DNA of 40,507 bases from Desulfobacula sp. (GCF_030611305.1 NZ_JAUWQB010000028.1:1-40507); one strand, 5' to 3'; shown: positions 28,806 through 37,787, numbered from the stretch's first letter. Made by a program: numbers and translations. Notes: generated by a model from the letters alone, not told the origin.

Positions 28806-29754
28806 ACTAAAAAATATTAAAGAAGAAATATTAAAAATTCTTTATACGGCAAAGGGGAAAATCATCTCCGGGGTCAGATTAAGTGATGCCCTCAATGTTT
28901 CCAGGGTAGCGGTATGGAAACATATCAAAACATTAAAAGAACGCGGGTTTGATATTGAATCCCGGCCCAAAGGATATGTTCTGTTGAACCATGATGATCT
29001 TTTGCTGCCGTTTTGTTTTAATAAAGAATTTGAAAAGAAAACCTTCCATTTCCAGGAACTTGAAACCACCATGGATAAGGCAAAGATCCTGGCGAAAAAT
29101 GATGCCCCTCATTTAAGTGTTGTCATTGCAGAAAACCAGACCACGGGCAGGGGACGGCTGAACAGGAAATGGTTCTCATCAAAAGGCGGGTTATGGTTTA
29201 CTCTGATTTTAAAACCCAATACACCTCCTGTTCTTTCCTATATCTATAATTTTGCCGCCTCCTTAAGTCTTTCAAAATCCTTAAGGCAATTATTTGATGT
29301 AAATGTCAGTGTCAAATGGCCAAATGACATCTTATTGAATGGTCAAAAACTGGTCGGCCTTCTTTCTGAAATGGAAACCCGGGGGGATATGGTTGAATTT
29401 ATTAATATCGGTATCGGCATAAATGTGAACAACTCTCCCCGGGAATATGAGCCCAAGGCTATTTCATTAAAGGATGTCTTACATAAGAATGTATCACGAA
29501 GGTTAATCCTGGAAACTTTTCTGGATGATTTTAAAAACCGGATTCAACCCCCAATTCAAACCATAAGTTGCCATCAGATCATTGAGCAGTGGAAAGAACA
29601 AACGTCAACCATTGGCAGCCAGGTCAGGATTGAAACAACTGAAACTGTAATTAAAGGGCTTGCCGTTGATGTAGATGAGACCGGTGCGTTAATGATTAAA
29701 GATAAAACCGGAGAAATAAAAAAAATAATATACGGAGATTGTTTTCATACATAG
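28795..29754 (+). CDS. birA: Biotin operon repressor / biotin--protein ligase BirA
   Basis: A 319-residue bifunctional BirA. Residues 1-65 are a winged helix (SGVRLSDALNVSRVAVWKHI is the DNA-binding helix pair). The ligase core has TTGRGRLNRKWFS (biotinoyl-AMP loop) and VKWPNDILLNG (biotin site lysine). A C-terminal SH3-like domain starts near residue 270. It makes biotinoyl-5'-AMP, biotinylates carboxylase carrier proteins, and represses biotin genes when substrate is used up. The first gene of a biotin-uptake operon and an operator across its start point to autoregulation. No Shine-Dalgarno is visible, because the operator occupies that place. Confidence 0.95.
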   Translation: MVNELKNIKEEILKILYTAKGKIISGVRLSDALNVSRVAVWKHIKTLKERGFDIESRPKGYVLLNHDDLLLPFCFNKEFEKKTFHFQELETTMDKAKILAKNDAPHLSVVIAENQTTGRGRLNRKWFSSKGGLWFTLILKPNTPPVLSYIYNFAASLSLSKSLRQLFDVNVSVKWPNDILLNGQKLVGLLSEMETRGDMVEFINIGIGINVNNSPREYEPKAISLKDVLHKNVSRRLILETFLDDFKNRIQPPIQTISCHQIIEQWKEQTSTIGSQVRIETTETVIKGLAVDVDETGALMIKDKTGEIKKIIYGDCFHT

Positions 29755-29900
29755 TGCCTGACCGAAAACCCCGTGTTTGGGCGAAAAGTTGCCCATATAC
29801 AAGGCGCAAAAAATCTTGAAACCGGAGTGTACTACTGTACATGAGGATTTCAGGATTTTGCAGCAACGCAGTAGATGGGTGAGTTTTCGTTCAAACACTA
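29752..29900. repeat. Long imperfect palindrome, probable dispersed REP/MITE-like element
   Basis: Outer arms GTGTTTGGGCGAAAA (29773-29787) and TTTTCGTTCAAACAC (29884-29898) pair with two mismatches, and TAGTG/CACTA pairs still further out. Inner segments also pair: GCGCAAAAAATCTTGAAACC with GGATTTCAGGATTTTGC. The centre has two GTAC copies (TGTACTACTGTACA). It fills the birA-bioY gap and starts on the birA stop codon. From memory, similar palindromes are scattered between genes in many Desulfobacterota, but only one copy is seen here. Confidence 0.7.
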
Positions 29901-29914
29901 CATAAGAGAAAATT

Positions 29915-30445
29915 ATGAACAGTTCAAAACAACTTAGAATGACTGTATATACGTCTTTATTTGTTGCATTTATTGCCATTGGGGCATTTATTGCCATTCC
30001 AATCGGTCCGGTTCCCATCGTCCTCCAGAATATGTTCATTCTTTTGGCAGGGATTATTTTAGGCCCTGTCTGGGGACTTGCCTGCGTGGCCATTTATCTT
30101 TTAATCGGCCTTGCAGGCCTTCCCGTATTCGCAGGCGGAACATCCGGTATCGGTAAACTGTTCGGACCAACAGGCGGTTACCTTTTGGGATATCTGCCTG
30201 CGGTTTTTGTCACTGCCGGCATTTCAAAAGGATTGGGCAGAAAAATGTCCTCGGACATTACTGCCATGCTGATCGGATCTTTGATTATTTATGCAGCAGG
30301 AGTTCCCTGGCTTAAGGTAGTGACCTCCATGACATATGAAAAAGCCCTTGCTGTCGGCATGTACCCTTTCCTGATCGGGGATGCACTTAAAATCATTGCT
30401 GCGGCATATATTGCAAAAATCTTAAGACCGGTCATCAAATTGTAA
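29915..30445 (+). CDS. bioY: Biotin ECF transporter substrate-binding subunit BioY
   Basis: A 176-residue integral membrane protein with about six hydrophobic segments. Family motifs are IPIGPVPIVLQNMFILLAG near residue 30 and FAGGTSGIGKLFGPTGGYLLGY near residue 75, where biotin binds. It is the high-affinity biotin-binding S-component at the inner membrane. AAGAGA lies 7 bases upstream of the ATG. The ATPase and T-component genes follow directly, so uptake is by a complete BioMNY transporter, and its control by BirA is inferred from the shared operon. Confidence 0.94.
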   Translation: MNSSKQLRMTVYTSLFVAFIAIGAFIAIPIGPVPIVLQNMFILLAGIILGPVWGLACVAIYLLIGLAGLPVFAGGTSGIGKLFGPTGGYLLGYLPAVFVTAGISKGLGRKMSSDITAMLIGSLIIYAAGVPWLKVVTSMTYEKALAVGMYPFLIGDALKIIAAAYIAKILRPVIKL

Positions 30446-30468
30446 TCCTAATCGCTAAATCAAATATC

Positions 30469-31224
30469 ATGCAAGAATTAATTATCGACATAAACGCCAT
30501 CTGCCACACCTTTTCCGATGGCTATGTAGGAATTAAAAATATATCCGTATCCATATCTAAAGGTGAATTTATTATTCTTGCCGGGAAAAACGGGTCCGGA
30601 AAAACAACCTTATTAAGACATTTGAACGGCCTTTTGCTGCCGGATTCGGGACATATTTCTGTCAATGGCCATGATGTTTCAAAACATCTTATTCAAACCC
30701 GTAAAACCGTTGGCATGGTATTCCAGGATGCCGATACACAAATCGTTGGAGACACAGTGTTTGATGAAGTGGCATTCGGCCTTGAAAACTTAAAAGTTAA
30801 ACGGGCTGAAATCAATAAAAAGGTCACCTTGATTCTTGAAAATCTAAATCTTTTTCATTTAAAGGACCGGAGCCCTTCTACTCTTTCGGGGGGAGAAAAA
30901 CGAAAACTTGCCATTGCCGGTATTCTGGTGATGGACCCTGAGGTGATTGTGTTTGATGAACCCTTTTCCAATCTGGATTATCCCGGAACCATCCAGGTTC
31001 TCTCCACGATCATTAATTTGAACCAGTCGGGCCACACCATCATTATTGCGACCCATGATGTTGAGACCATTATTTACGAGGCTACAAGAATCATCATTAT
31101 GGAAAAAGGCCTTATTAAAGAAGACGGAGAGCCTGACAGTATTGTCAAATATCTGGAGTCTTATGGCGTCAAGGAGCCCTGCTCTTCAAAATTCGGACTG
31201 GGGTTACAACCATGGCTTCCATAA
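30469..31224 (+). CDS. bioM: Biotin ECF transporter ATPase BioM (EcfA/CbiO family)
   Basis: A 251-residue ABC ATPase. Walker A is GKNGSGKTT, the Q-loop is GMVFQDADTQIVGDTVFDEVAFG (the ECF-type Q-loop), the signature is LSGGEKRKLAIAG, and Walker B is VIVFDEPFSNLDYPG. The switch histidine is in IIATHD. It powers biotin uptake from the cytoplasmic side. The end overlaps the next gene by 13 bases. Its biotin role is inferred from adjacency to bioY and birA; by sequence alone it is a general ECF ATPase. Confidence 0.92.
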   Translation: MQELIIDINAICHTFSDGYVGIKNISVSISKGEFIILAGKNGSGKTTLLRHLNGLLLPDSGHISVNGHDVSKHLIQTRKTVGMVFQDADTQIVGDTVFDEVAFGLENLKVKRAEINKKVTLILENLNLFHLKDRSPSTLSGGEKRKLAIAGILVMDPEVIVFDEPFSNLDYPGTIQVLSTIINLNQSGHTIIIATHDVETIIYEATRIIIMEKGLIKEDGEPDSIVKYLESYGVKEPCSSKFGLGLQPWLP

Positions 31225-31967
31225 CACCGTTCACATACAGGCAAGGGCAATCCTTACTGCATCTGCTTGATGTGAGATGTAAATTCTTCATCATATGTAT
31301 CGTCAGCATGTCCATGTTATCTGCTCATCTGCCTGCCTGTTTTTTTTACTTCCTGATTTTACTTTTATTCTTTAAAAAAGCAGGTCTTAACTTCTTTGCG
31401 ACCTTGAACAGCATTAAATATTTTATACTATTGCTCTTTTTTATTTTTATTGCCCGGGCACTGACTGTGAAAGGTGATATCATCTTTTCACTTTATGACA
31501 TAACCATTACGGAACAAAGTTTGACAGAGGGATTTCTGGTGGCTTTTAAATTCTTTTTAGTGATGTTGACAGGCCTGCTCTTTTCTACAACCACCAAACC
31601 GTCTTCTGTTAAAAATGCTGTCCAGTGGTTTTTAAAACCGATTCCTTTTGTGCCTGAAAAACGGGTGGCTGTCATGATCAGCCTGTCACTTAGCTTTATG
31701 CCGGTCATTTTAAAGCAGGCAAAAGAAATATCAGACGCCCAGAAGGCACGATGTGCCAATCTTCAAAAAAATCCTGTAAAAAGAATCATTCGTCTTGTTT
31801 TACCCCTGTTAAAAAAAACCTTCATATCTGCGGACAGACTTGTTTTTGCGATGGAATCAAGATGTTATAATGACGACAGGACTGATCCTGAATTTTTACC
31901 TTCCGGAAAGGAAATCCCATTTCTTATCGGCAGTTTTATTATATCTTTAAGTCTTGCCTGGTTGTAA
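31212..31967 (+). CDS. bioN: Biotin ECF transporter transmembrane component BioN (EcfT family)
   Basis: A 251-residue EcfT-family membrane protein. It has hydrophobic segments in the first 120 residues and the two Arg-containing coupling helices near the C-terminus, DAQKARCAN and AMESRCYND, which correspond to the ARG/ARS motifs that contact the ATPases. One more hydrophobic helix closes the protein. The start codon lies inside bioM. It is the last gene of the birA-bioYMN unit; a 144-base gap without an obvious terminator follows. Confidence 0.9.
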   Translation: MASITPFTYRQGQSLLHLLDVRCKFFIICIVSMSMLSAHLPACFFYFLILLLFFKKAGLNFFATLNSIKYFILLLFFIFIARALTVKGDIIFSLYDITITEQSLTEGFLVAFKFFLVMLTGLLFSTTTKPSSVKNAVQWFLKPIPFVPEKRVAVMISLSLSFMPVILKQAKEISDAQKARCANLQKNPVKRIIRLVLPLLKKTFISADRLVFAMESRCYNDDRTDPEFLPSGKEIPFLIGSFIISLSLAWL

Positions 31968-32111
31968 GCTTAAGATTATTTTTAGGTCATCTTTAACATT
32001 TCCCATTGATCATCATTCTTTTTTAATGTAAAATTCGAACCATAATATAGATTCATTACTATTTTGAATGAATCAAGATTAATAATATAATTTTCACGAA
32101 AAGGAGAGCTT

Positions 32112-32687
32112 ATGTCCAAAATAGATGATCAATTCCCAGGATCAACCATGTTTGATCTGAGGGGGAAACAATCTGTCCGGGCAACATTTAAACTTTCCCA
32201 GAAAGCCATTGACGCCATCGGACTTGTCGCCATTCACATGGGAATAAAACAAAAATCTCTGTTTGATCACATTATAGAAGACATAGATGCTTTGGACAGC
32301 CTTGCAAAAACCATTCGGATCAAACAATTCAAAAAAATCCCCAGAAAACAAAAAACCTTTGTATTAAGCCGTAGAACCATTGAAGCCCTTGAGGCCATTT
32401 CCCGGGCTTACGGAACCCCCCGGGATGCACTTGTCGAATATTCGGTAAAAAAACTTGAATCCATTATCAGTGTTGAAAAAGCAAGGCATGAAGAACGAAA
32501 AATACTGCTAAAAGACATTATTGATCATTTCAACCAGGGAAAATCGCTTTACAAAAATGCCGTCAGCATTCTTGGCAAAGATGATCCCTTTTGCAGGCGC
32601 ATTGAAAAAGCAGTCTTTGCCTGTCACAAAACAGAAAAAGAACTGGCTGTATTTATTAAAAAAAGCAAAGTTTTAGAAAAATTTTAA
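32112..32687 (+). CDS. Protein with two ribbon-helix-helix-like segments, function unknown
   Basis: A 191-residue soluble basic protein. AAGGAG lies 7 bases upstream of the ATG. Residues 19-56 (SVRATFKLSQKAIDAIGLVA and a following helix) and residues 74-117 (KTFVLSRRTIEALEAISRAY and a following helix) each have the strand-helix-helix spacing of a ribbon-helix-helix fold. This suggests an intramolecular RHH dimer able to bind DNA. The last 70 residues are a helical Lys/Glu-rich tail with a Cys pair (DDPFCRRIEKAVFACHK). I do not know a named family. It stands alone between the biotin operon and the Gld-like ABC genes; whether it regulates them is open. Confidence 0.6.
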   Translation: MSKIDDQFPGSTMFDLRGKQSVRATFKLSQKAIDAIGLVAIHMGIKQKSLFDHIIEDIDALDSLAKTIRIKQFKKIPRKQKTFVLSRRTIEALEAISRAYGTPRDALVEYSVKKLESIISVEKARHEERKILLKDIIDHFNQGKSLYKNAVSILGKDDPFCRRIEKAVFACHKTEKELAVFIKKSKVLEKF

Positions 32688-32724
32688 ACCATAATAACCC
32701 TTATAAATCATTAAGGAGGAAACG

Positions 32725-33669
32725 TTGATTGAAGTTCAAAACCTGACCAAGAACTTTAAAGACTTCCGTGCTGTAAACAATATCAGCATGACAATCCGCA
32801 AAGGTGAAATTTTAGGTCTTCTGGGTCCAAACGGCGCTGGAAAAACAACGATATTAAGAATGTTAACCGGGTATTTCAGACCGAGTTCAGGCACAATAAA
32901 AATAAAAAGTTTTCAAATGCCGAAAGATGCCATAAGGATAAAATCCCTCATTGGATACCTGCCTGAATCCGCCCCTCTCTATCACAATATGCTGGTCTAT
33001 GACTATCTGGAGTATATTGCTAAAATAAAAGGAATCGATGATAAGGAAAAACGATATGACCGATTCCTGCAATTATCAGATCTTTGCGGACTTTCTTCCA
33101 TTATGGACAAACCCATTGCCACTCTTTCAAAAGGATTGAAACAAAGAGTCGGTCTTGCCCATGCCATGATGACCGATCCTGAAATTTTAATTCTGGATGA
33201 ACCCACTTCCGGCCTGGACCCAAACCAGATTGCCGAAATAAGGGATATCATTAAAACCATCGGCAAAGAAAAAACCATTATTTTCTCTACCCATATTTTG
33301 AGTGAAGCCGAGGCAACCTGTGACAGAATTGCCATTATCAATAAAGGAAGAATGGTTGCCGATGATACAACAGCCAATCTCAAACAAAGTATCAAACAAA
33401 ATTCCTTTATTAACCTGTCTCTTAAAGGGGCTTTAAAAGAGGATGCCGCTTCCCTGTTGAAAAGCATTCATTCAAACCTTGATATAAAAGAGGTTGAGCC
33501 GCTTGAAAAAGATCTTGTCTCTTTTGAGATCACCAATTCAGATGACAGGGATTTTAGATCAGACATATACCTTAAAATAAAAGAGACGGACTGGATCATT
33601 ATACAACTTACAAAAGAATCCCAGGCCCTTGAAAAAATATTTCGAGAATTGACAAGGGAGGGAGCATAA
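32725..33669 (+). CDS. Gld-type ABC transporter ATPase
   Basis: A 314-residue ABC ATPase beginning with a TTG at 32725, 4 bases after AAGGAGGA. Walker A is GPNGAGKTT, the signature is LSKGLKQRVGLA (degenerate LSGGQ), Walker B is ILILDEPTSGLDP, and the H-loop is IFSTHIL. A C-terminal 90-residue extension is typical of GldA/NatA/CcmA-type exporters. The next genes are a membrane permease and a GldG-like protein, so it belongs to a Gld-type exporter. In Bacteroidota GldAFG takes part in gliding; here gliding is not implied and the substrate is unknown. Confidence 0.9.
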   Translation: MIEVQNLTKNFKDFRAVNNISMTIRKGEILGLLGPNGAGKTTILRMLTGYFRPSSGTIKIKSFQMPKDAIRIKSLIGYLPESAPLYHNMLVYDYLEYIAKIKGIDDKEKRYDRFLQLSDLCGLSSIMDKPIATLSKGLKQRVGLAHAMMTDPEILILDEPTSGLDPNQIAEIRDIIKTIGKEKTIIFSTHILSEAEATCDRIAIINKGRMVADDTTANLKQSIKQNSFINLSLKGALKEDAASLLKSIHSNLDIKEVEPLEKDLVSFEITNSDDRDFRSDIYLKIKETDWIIIQLTKESQALEKIFRELTREGA

Positions 33670-33674
33670 AACCC

Positions 33675-34379
33675 ATGAAACAGATAAAAATTATTGCCAT
33701 TAAAGAATTCAAGGATTATTTCATCTCACCCATTGCCTATATTGTGATATCGCTATTTCTGATTGTAACGGGGTGGTTTTTCTTTTCCACATTTTTTATT
33801 TTTGGTCGGGCTGATTTAAGAGATTTTTTCTCTCTGCTCCCCATCACTTTTTCTTTTATCATCCCCGCCATTACCATGCGGCTGTTTTCCGAAGAAAAAA
33901 ATATCGGTTCCTATGAAACCCTTTTGACCATGCCGGTATCTTTTACGGATATTGCTTTGGGTAAATTTTTTGCTGCCACCTTGTTTACGGCTTCCATGCT
34001 GATTCCGACCATTTCTTATCCGATCTTTATCTCCTTTATCGGTGAGATTGATTCAGGGCCTGTAATCGGTGGATACCTGGGTGCAATCTTTCTTGCTGCC
34101 GCCTATTGTTCTATCGGGCTGTTTGCCTCGTCTCTGACAAGAAATCAGATCGTTGCCTTCATCATTGGCTGCGCCCTGTGCTTTACCTTAACCATTCTTG
34201 ACAAGCTCTTGTTTTTCATGCCGGCAAAAATTATTTGGGTTATAGAACACATTGGCGCCACTTCCCACTTCACTAATATCTCCAAAGGAATTATCGATTC
34301 CAGGGATATCCTTTACTTTGTGAGTGTGATCTTCATTTTTATTTTTTCAACCTATATTGTCATGCATGAGAAAAACTAA
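33675..34379 (+). CDS. Gld-type ABC transporter permease (GldF-like)
   Basis: A 234-residue membrane protein with six hydrophobic segments and the ABC-2 permease motif MRLFSEEKNIGSYETLLTMP near residue 70. Charged loops are short, as usual for GldF/NosY-like permeases. It starts 5 bases after the ATPase gene, with a GGGAGG in the end of that gene as ribosome binding site. It forms the membrane channel with the ATPase before it. The next gene, the GldG-like protein, begins 9 bases after it. Confidence 0.88.
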   Translation: MKQIKIIAIKEFKDYFISPIAYIVISLFLIVTGWFFFSTFFIFGRADLRDFFSLLPITFSFIIPAITMRLFSEEKNIGSYETLLTMPVSFTDIALGKFFAATLFTASMLIPTISYPIFISFIGEIDSGPVIGGYLGAIFLAAAYCSIGLFASSLTRNQIVAFIIGCALCFTLTILDKLLFFMPAKIIWVIEHIGATSHFTNISKGIIDSRDILYFVSVIFIFIFSTYIVMHEKN

Positions 34380-34388
34380 GGAGAAACA

Positions 34389-36545
34389 ATGGGTAACTTT
34401 TCAATAAAAGAAAAATATTTCAAATTCATTTTATATCTTGTGGTCATTGTCTTGGTAAACATTGTCGGTATTACCCTGTTTTTCAGGGCAGACCTGACAA
34501 GCGACAAAATCTATTCTTTATCACCGGCAAGCCAGGATGTTGTGGCCACCCTGTCTGAACCCTTAAGCATTAAGGTGTTTTTCTCAAAAAATCTTCCGGC
34601 GCCCCACAATAATACAGAACGATTTCTCAGGGATCTTTTGGAAGAATACTCTGCAAAAGGCAAAAAATATTTTAATTATACATTTTATAATGTCACACCG
34701 GAAGAAGGCACCCTGACGGGAAAGACCGATGAAAACCGGGATATGGCACAAGATTACGGCATACAGCCCGTCCAGATCAGGATCATGGAAAATGATGAAA
34801 TCAAATTTAAAAATGCCTATATGGGTCTGGTGATTATCCACGGGGATCTGATAGAAAAAATTGAAACCATCACCTCGACAAATGGTCTTGAATACCAGCT
34901 GACAACCGCTATCCAGAAAATGAACAACAAAGTGAGCGCTTTATTACGACTGGATAAGAAAGTAAACGTCACTATGTATTTATCCTCTTCCCTTAATGAT
35001 ATCGCCTCCCTGATCGGCCTTGATCAACTGCCGCTGTTAGGGAAAGCTGTCGCTGATACCATTGAAAAGCTCAACAATAAAAGCCTTGGCATTCTTGAAT
35101 TTAAAGCAATTGATATTTCAGACAAAGAAAAACTTGATTTAATGGGTAAAGAACATGATTTAATGGCATTGTCCTGGCCTGGCATTCCGGAAAAAAATAT
35201 TTTGGCTGGGAGTGGGGCCGCAGGGCTTGTTATTGAATTTAAAGGTAAAACAACAACACTTCCCCTGATCAGTGCCATGGAACTTCCCATCATCGGCACA
35301 ACCTATCAAATGGCAGATCCGGCTGCTTTGGAAGAAGAACTCAATGCTATTGTGGAAAAACTGATCGGTATTAACAAGGATATCGGGTTCCTGGCAGATC
35401 ACGGGACCCACTCCCTTATGCCGGACAGACTGGCCATGATGCAGGGAATGCCCTCGGAAGCCATGCAGGTGTTTAATACGCTTGTGTCGTCACGGTATTC
35501 AATTAAACCGATTGCTCTAAAAGACGGACCGATCCCCGATGGACTAAACGCTCTGATTATTGCAAGACCCACCCAGAAATTTTCAGATTATGAATTATTC
35601 CAGATCGACCAGGCCCTGATGAAGGGAACAAACATTGCTTTTATTTCAGACTCGTTTAATGAAATCATATCGCAACAGGGCGGCATGGGAATGCCGCCAA
35701 AGTATGAACCCATTGATACCGGTCTTGAAAAACTCTTGACCCATTATGGCGTAAGCATAAAAAAGGCCTATGTTCTAGACAAACAATCCTATAAACATCA
35801 GGCACCCCAAAATATGGGCGGTGGTGAACAAAACATTTATTTTGCCCCTATGTTAAAAGAAAAAACCATTAACAACACACCTGAATTCATGGATAATATC
35901 AAGGGACTCGTTGCCATGCAGATTTCTCCCCTTGAGCTGGTGAAAGAAAATATCGATAAAGACAAAATTGTGGCAACAACGCTTTTGTCTTCATCTGATG
36001 AATCATGGCTGATGGAAGGAAACATCAATTTAAACCCCATGTTCATCAGCCCGCCTGAGTCAAAAGATGAAATGAAATCCTATGATCTTGCCTATCTCCT
36101 TTCCGGTACCTTCACAAGCTATTTTAAAGGCAAAGCCATCCCTGAAAAAGATATAGGAGAAAAAGATATTAAAGAAGAAAAAAATAAACTTGAAGGCTTT
36201 ACTGCCAGGCATACCTTTTTAGAAACCTCCAAGCCAGCCAAGCTGTTTGTTCTTCCATGTTCCCAGATGCTTCAGGATAATATGCTGGACCCTCAAGGCC
36301 GGACAACCAATGCCACCTTTATTTTAAACATCATTGACCATCTCAATGGTGATGATAAGATCGCCCAGTTAAGAAGCAAGCAGCAGACATTAAATCCGAT
36401 TGCCGATACAACCCCGTTTGGCAGAGGCATTATTAAGGCAGTTAATATTATCGCTCTGCCTATCCTGGTCATCCTGTTCGGCTTTTTAGTCCTTGCCAGA
36501 AGAACGTCCAGAAAAAAGAAAATCGCCAGTCGTTTTAACGCTTAA
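34389..36545 (+). CDS. GldG-like ABC transporter auxiliary protein
   Basis: A 718-residue protein with one N-terminal membrane helix (about residues 12-35) and one C-terminal helix (about residues 686-705). A large periplasmic part lies between them. After the first helix comes LTSDKIYSLSPASQDVVATL and then SIKVFFSKNLP, the usual start of the GldG/ABC_transp_aux domain. A later segment (IGFLADHGTHSL, then PIPDGLNALIIARPTQKFSDYE) also fits that family. Such proteins work with the ATPase and permease as one export unit. The molecule moved is not known. AGGAG precedes the ATG, and the DUF4340 gene follows 13 bases after. Confidence 0.88.
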   Translation: MGNFSIKEKYFKFILYLVVIVLVNIVGITLFFRADLTSDKIYSLSPASQDVVATLSEPLSIKVFFSKNLPAPHNNTERFLRDLLEEYSAKGKKYFNYTFYNVTPEEGTLTGKTDENRDMAQDYGIQPVQIRIMENDEIKFKNAYMGLVIIHGDLIEKIETITSTNGLEYQLTTAIQKMNNKVSALLRLDKKVNVTMYLSSSLNDIASLIGLDQLPLLGKAVADTIEKLNNKSLGILEFKAIDISDKEKLDLMGKEHDLMALSWPGIPEKNILAGSGAAGLVIEFKGKTTTLPLISAMELPIIGTTYQMADPAALEEELNAIVEKLIGINKDIGFLADHGTHSLMPDRLAMMQGMPSEAMQVFNTLVSSRYSIKPIALKDGPIPDGLNALIIARPTQKFSDYELFQIDQALMKGTNIAFISDSFNEIISQQGGMGMPPKYEPIDTGLEKLLTHYGVSIKKAYVLDKQSYKHQAPQNMGGGEQNIYFAPMLKEKTINNTPEFMDNIKGLVAMQISPLELVKENIDKDKIVATTLLSSSDESWLMEGNINLNPMFISPPESKDEMKSYDLAYLLSGTFTSYFKGKAIPEKDIGEKDIKEEKNKLEGFTARHTFLETSKPAKLFVLPCSQMLQDNMLDPQGRTTNATFILNIIDHLNGDDKIAQLRSKQQTLNPIADTTPFGRGIIKAVNIIALPILVILFGFLVLARRTSRKKKIASRFNA

Positions 36546-36558
36546 GAGGAATAAACTT

Positions 36559-37068
36559 ATGAAAAAAGAATACCTGATCCTGATCGCACTCATCCTGATA
36601 TTGGGTGCATATCTTTTGTTTCATAAAGAGAATAAGGACAATTACATACTGCCGGAAATTGTAAAAATAGATGTTTCCAAAATCACCGGGCTCGTTATAG
36701 ACAAAAAAGAAGGGCAGATAGAGTTTACAAAAAAAGAGGAGGGCTGGATATTGACGGACAAAGAATATCCTGCAGATTCACCTTCTGTCGAAAACATGCT
36801 TGATACTTTAAAAATATTAAAACTTTCCGCACTGGTATCTCAAAAAGGTGATCTGAAAAGATACGAACTTGACGATGAAAACCATATCAAGGTTAAAGCA
36901 ATGAACGGGCAAGAGGCCATTTTTGAATTTACCATGGGGAAAACAGCACCGACTTTTAACCATACCTTTGTAATGTTGACAAATGATAAAAATATCTATC
37001 ATGCCAATGGCAGTTTCAGGTCCTATTTTGACAAGACCGTGGAAGATTTCAAGAATAAAAAAGAGTGA
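36559..37068 (+). CDS. DUF4340-type protein of the Gld-like ABC cluster
   Basis: A 169-residue protein with one N-terminal membrane helix (KEYLILIALILILGAYLLF), then a soluble periplasmic domain with DVSKITGLVIDKKEG and WILTDKEYPADSPSVENML. These fit the DUF4340 domain. Such proteins often lie beside GldG-like genes. I chose ATG 36559 because AGAGGA is 9 bases upstream and it gives the membrane anchor at the very start; a start at 36493 would overlap the previous gene. The protein is shorter than many family members. Its stop overlaps the GTG start of the acyltransferase gene (GTGA). Confidence 0.82.
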   Translation: MKKEYLILIALILILGAYLLFHKENKDNYILPEIVKIDVSKITGLVIDKKEGQIEFTKKEEGWILTDKEYPADSPSVENMLDTLKILKLSALVSQKGDLKRYELDDENHIKVKAMNGQEAIFEFTMGKTAPTFNHTFVMLTNDKNIYHANGSFRSYFDKTVEDFKNKKE

Positions 37069-37787
37069 GACCCTTTTTAAAAATAGTATATCAGCCTTAC
37101 AAATGGATCATCGTCATTCCTTTTGTTTTCACTATTACCATGATCCTCGGGTTGATATGCATTTTTTCAGGACTTTTATTTAAACAGAGTGGCGTTAATA
37201 CTATTGCCGTCATATGGTCGAAGCTTTGTTGCGCCATTGCTCCCTTGAAAGTTATCATCAAAGGCAAAAAAAACTATAGCAGGAACAAATCCTATGTGAT
37301 TGTATCAAACCATCAGAGTATGGCAGATATCCCCGTGATTCACGGTCATCTTGGTTTGAAAATAAAATGGATAATGAAAAAAGAACTGAGGAAAATTCCC
37401 ATTTTCGGATCCGCATGCCATCACCTGGGCTGTATCTATGTTGACCGGAAAAATCATGATGCGGCTATAAAATCAATCCGAAAAGCTCAAAAAAGATTAT
37501 CTGAAACCGCTTCGGTTCTGTTCTTTGCGGAAGGAACAAGAAGCCGGAATGGAAAGGTGATGCCGTTTAAAAAGGGAGCATTTAAATTTGCCTGCGAGAT
37601 GAACCTTCCCATATTGCCGATAACCATTAAAAACTCTTTGCATGTTCTTCCTTCCGATTCCCTTGATCTGATACCCGGTATGATCGAAATCATTGTTCAC
37701 CGACCGATTCATATTTCAGGGCACCACATGGATCACCTTGACGACGTGATAGAACATACCCGCCAGATGATTTCCAGCGCGCTTTAA
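37065..37787 (+). CDS. 1-acylglycerol-3-phosphate acyltransferase (PlsC family)
   Basis: A 240-residue membrane acyltransferase. The catalytic HX4D is in SNHQSMADIP, the second block is GCIYVDRKNHDAA, and the third is FFAEGTRSRNGKVMPFKKGAF, with LPILPITIKNS at the end. It makes phosphatidic acid from lysophosphatidic acid at the inner membrane. The N-terminus has two hydrophobic segments. The start is a GTG at 37065 that overlaps the previous stop by four bases, so it is translationally coupled to the ABC cluster. It is the last chromosomal gene before the integron cassettes. A related lysolipid substrate is possible. Confidence 0.9.
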   Translation: MRPFLKIVYQPYKWIIVIPFVFTITMILGLICIFSGLLFKQSGVNTIAVIWSKLCCAIAPLKVIIKGKKNYSRNKSYVIVSNHQSMADIPVIHGHLGLKIKWIMKKELRKIPIFGSACHHLGCIYVDRKNHDAAIKSIRKAQKRLSETASVLFFAEGTRSRNGKVMPFKKGAFKFACEMNLPILPITIKNSLHVLPSDSLDLIPGMIEIIVHRPIHISGHHMDHLDDVIEHTRQMISSAL

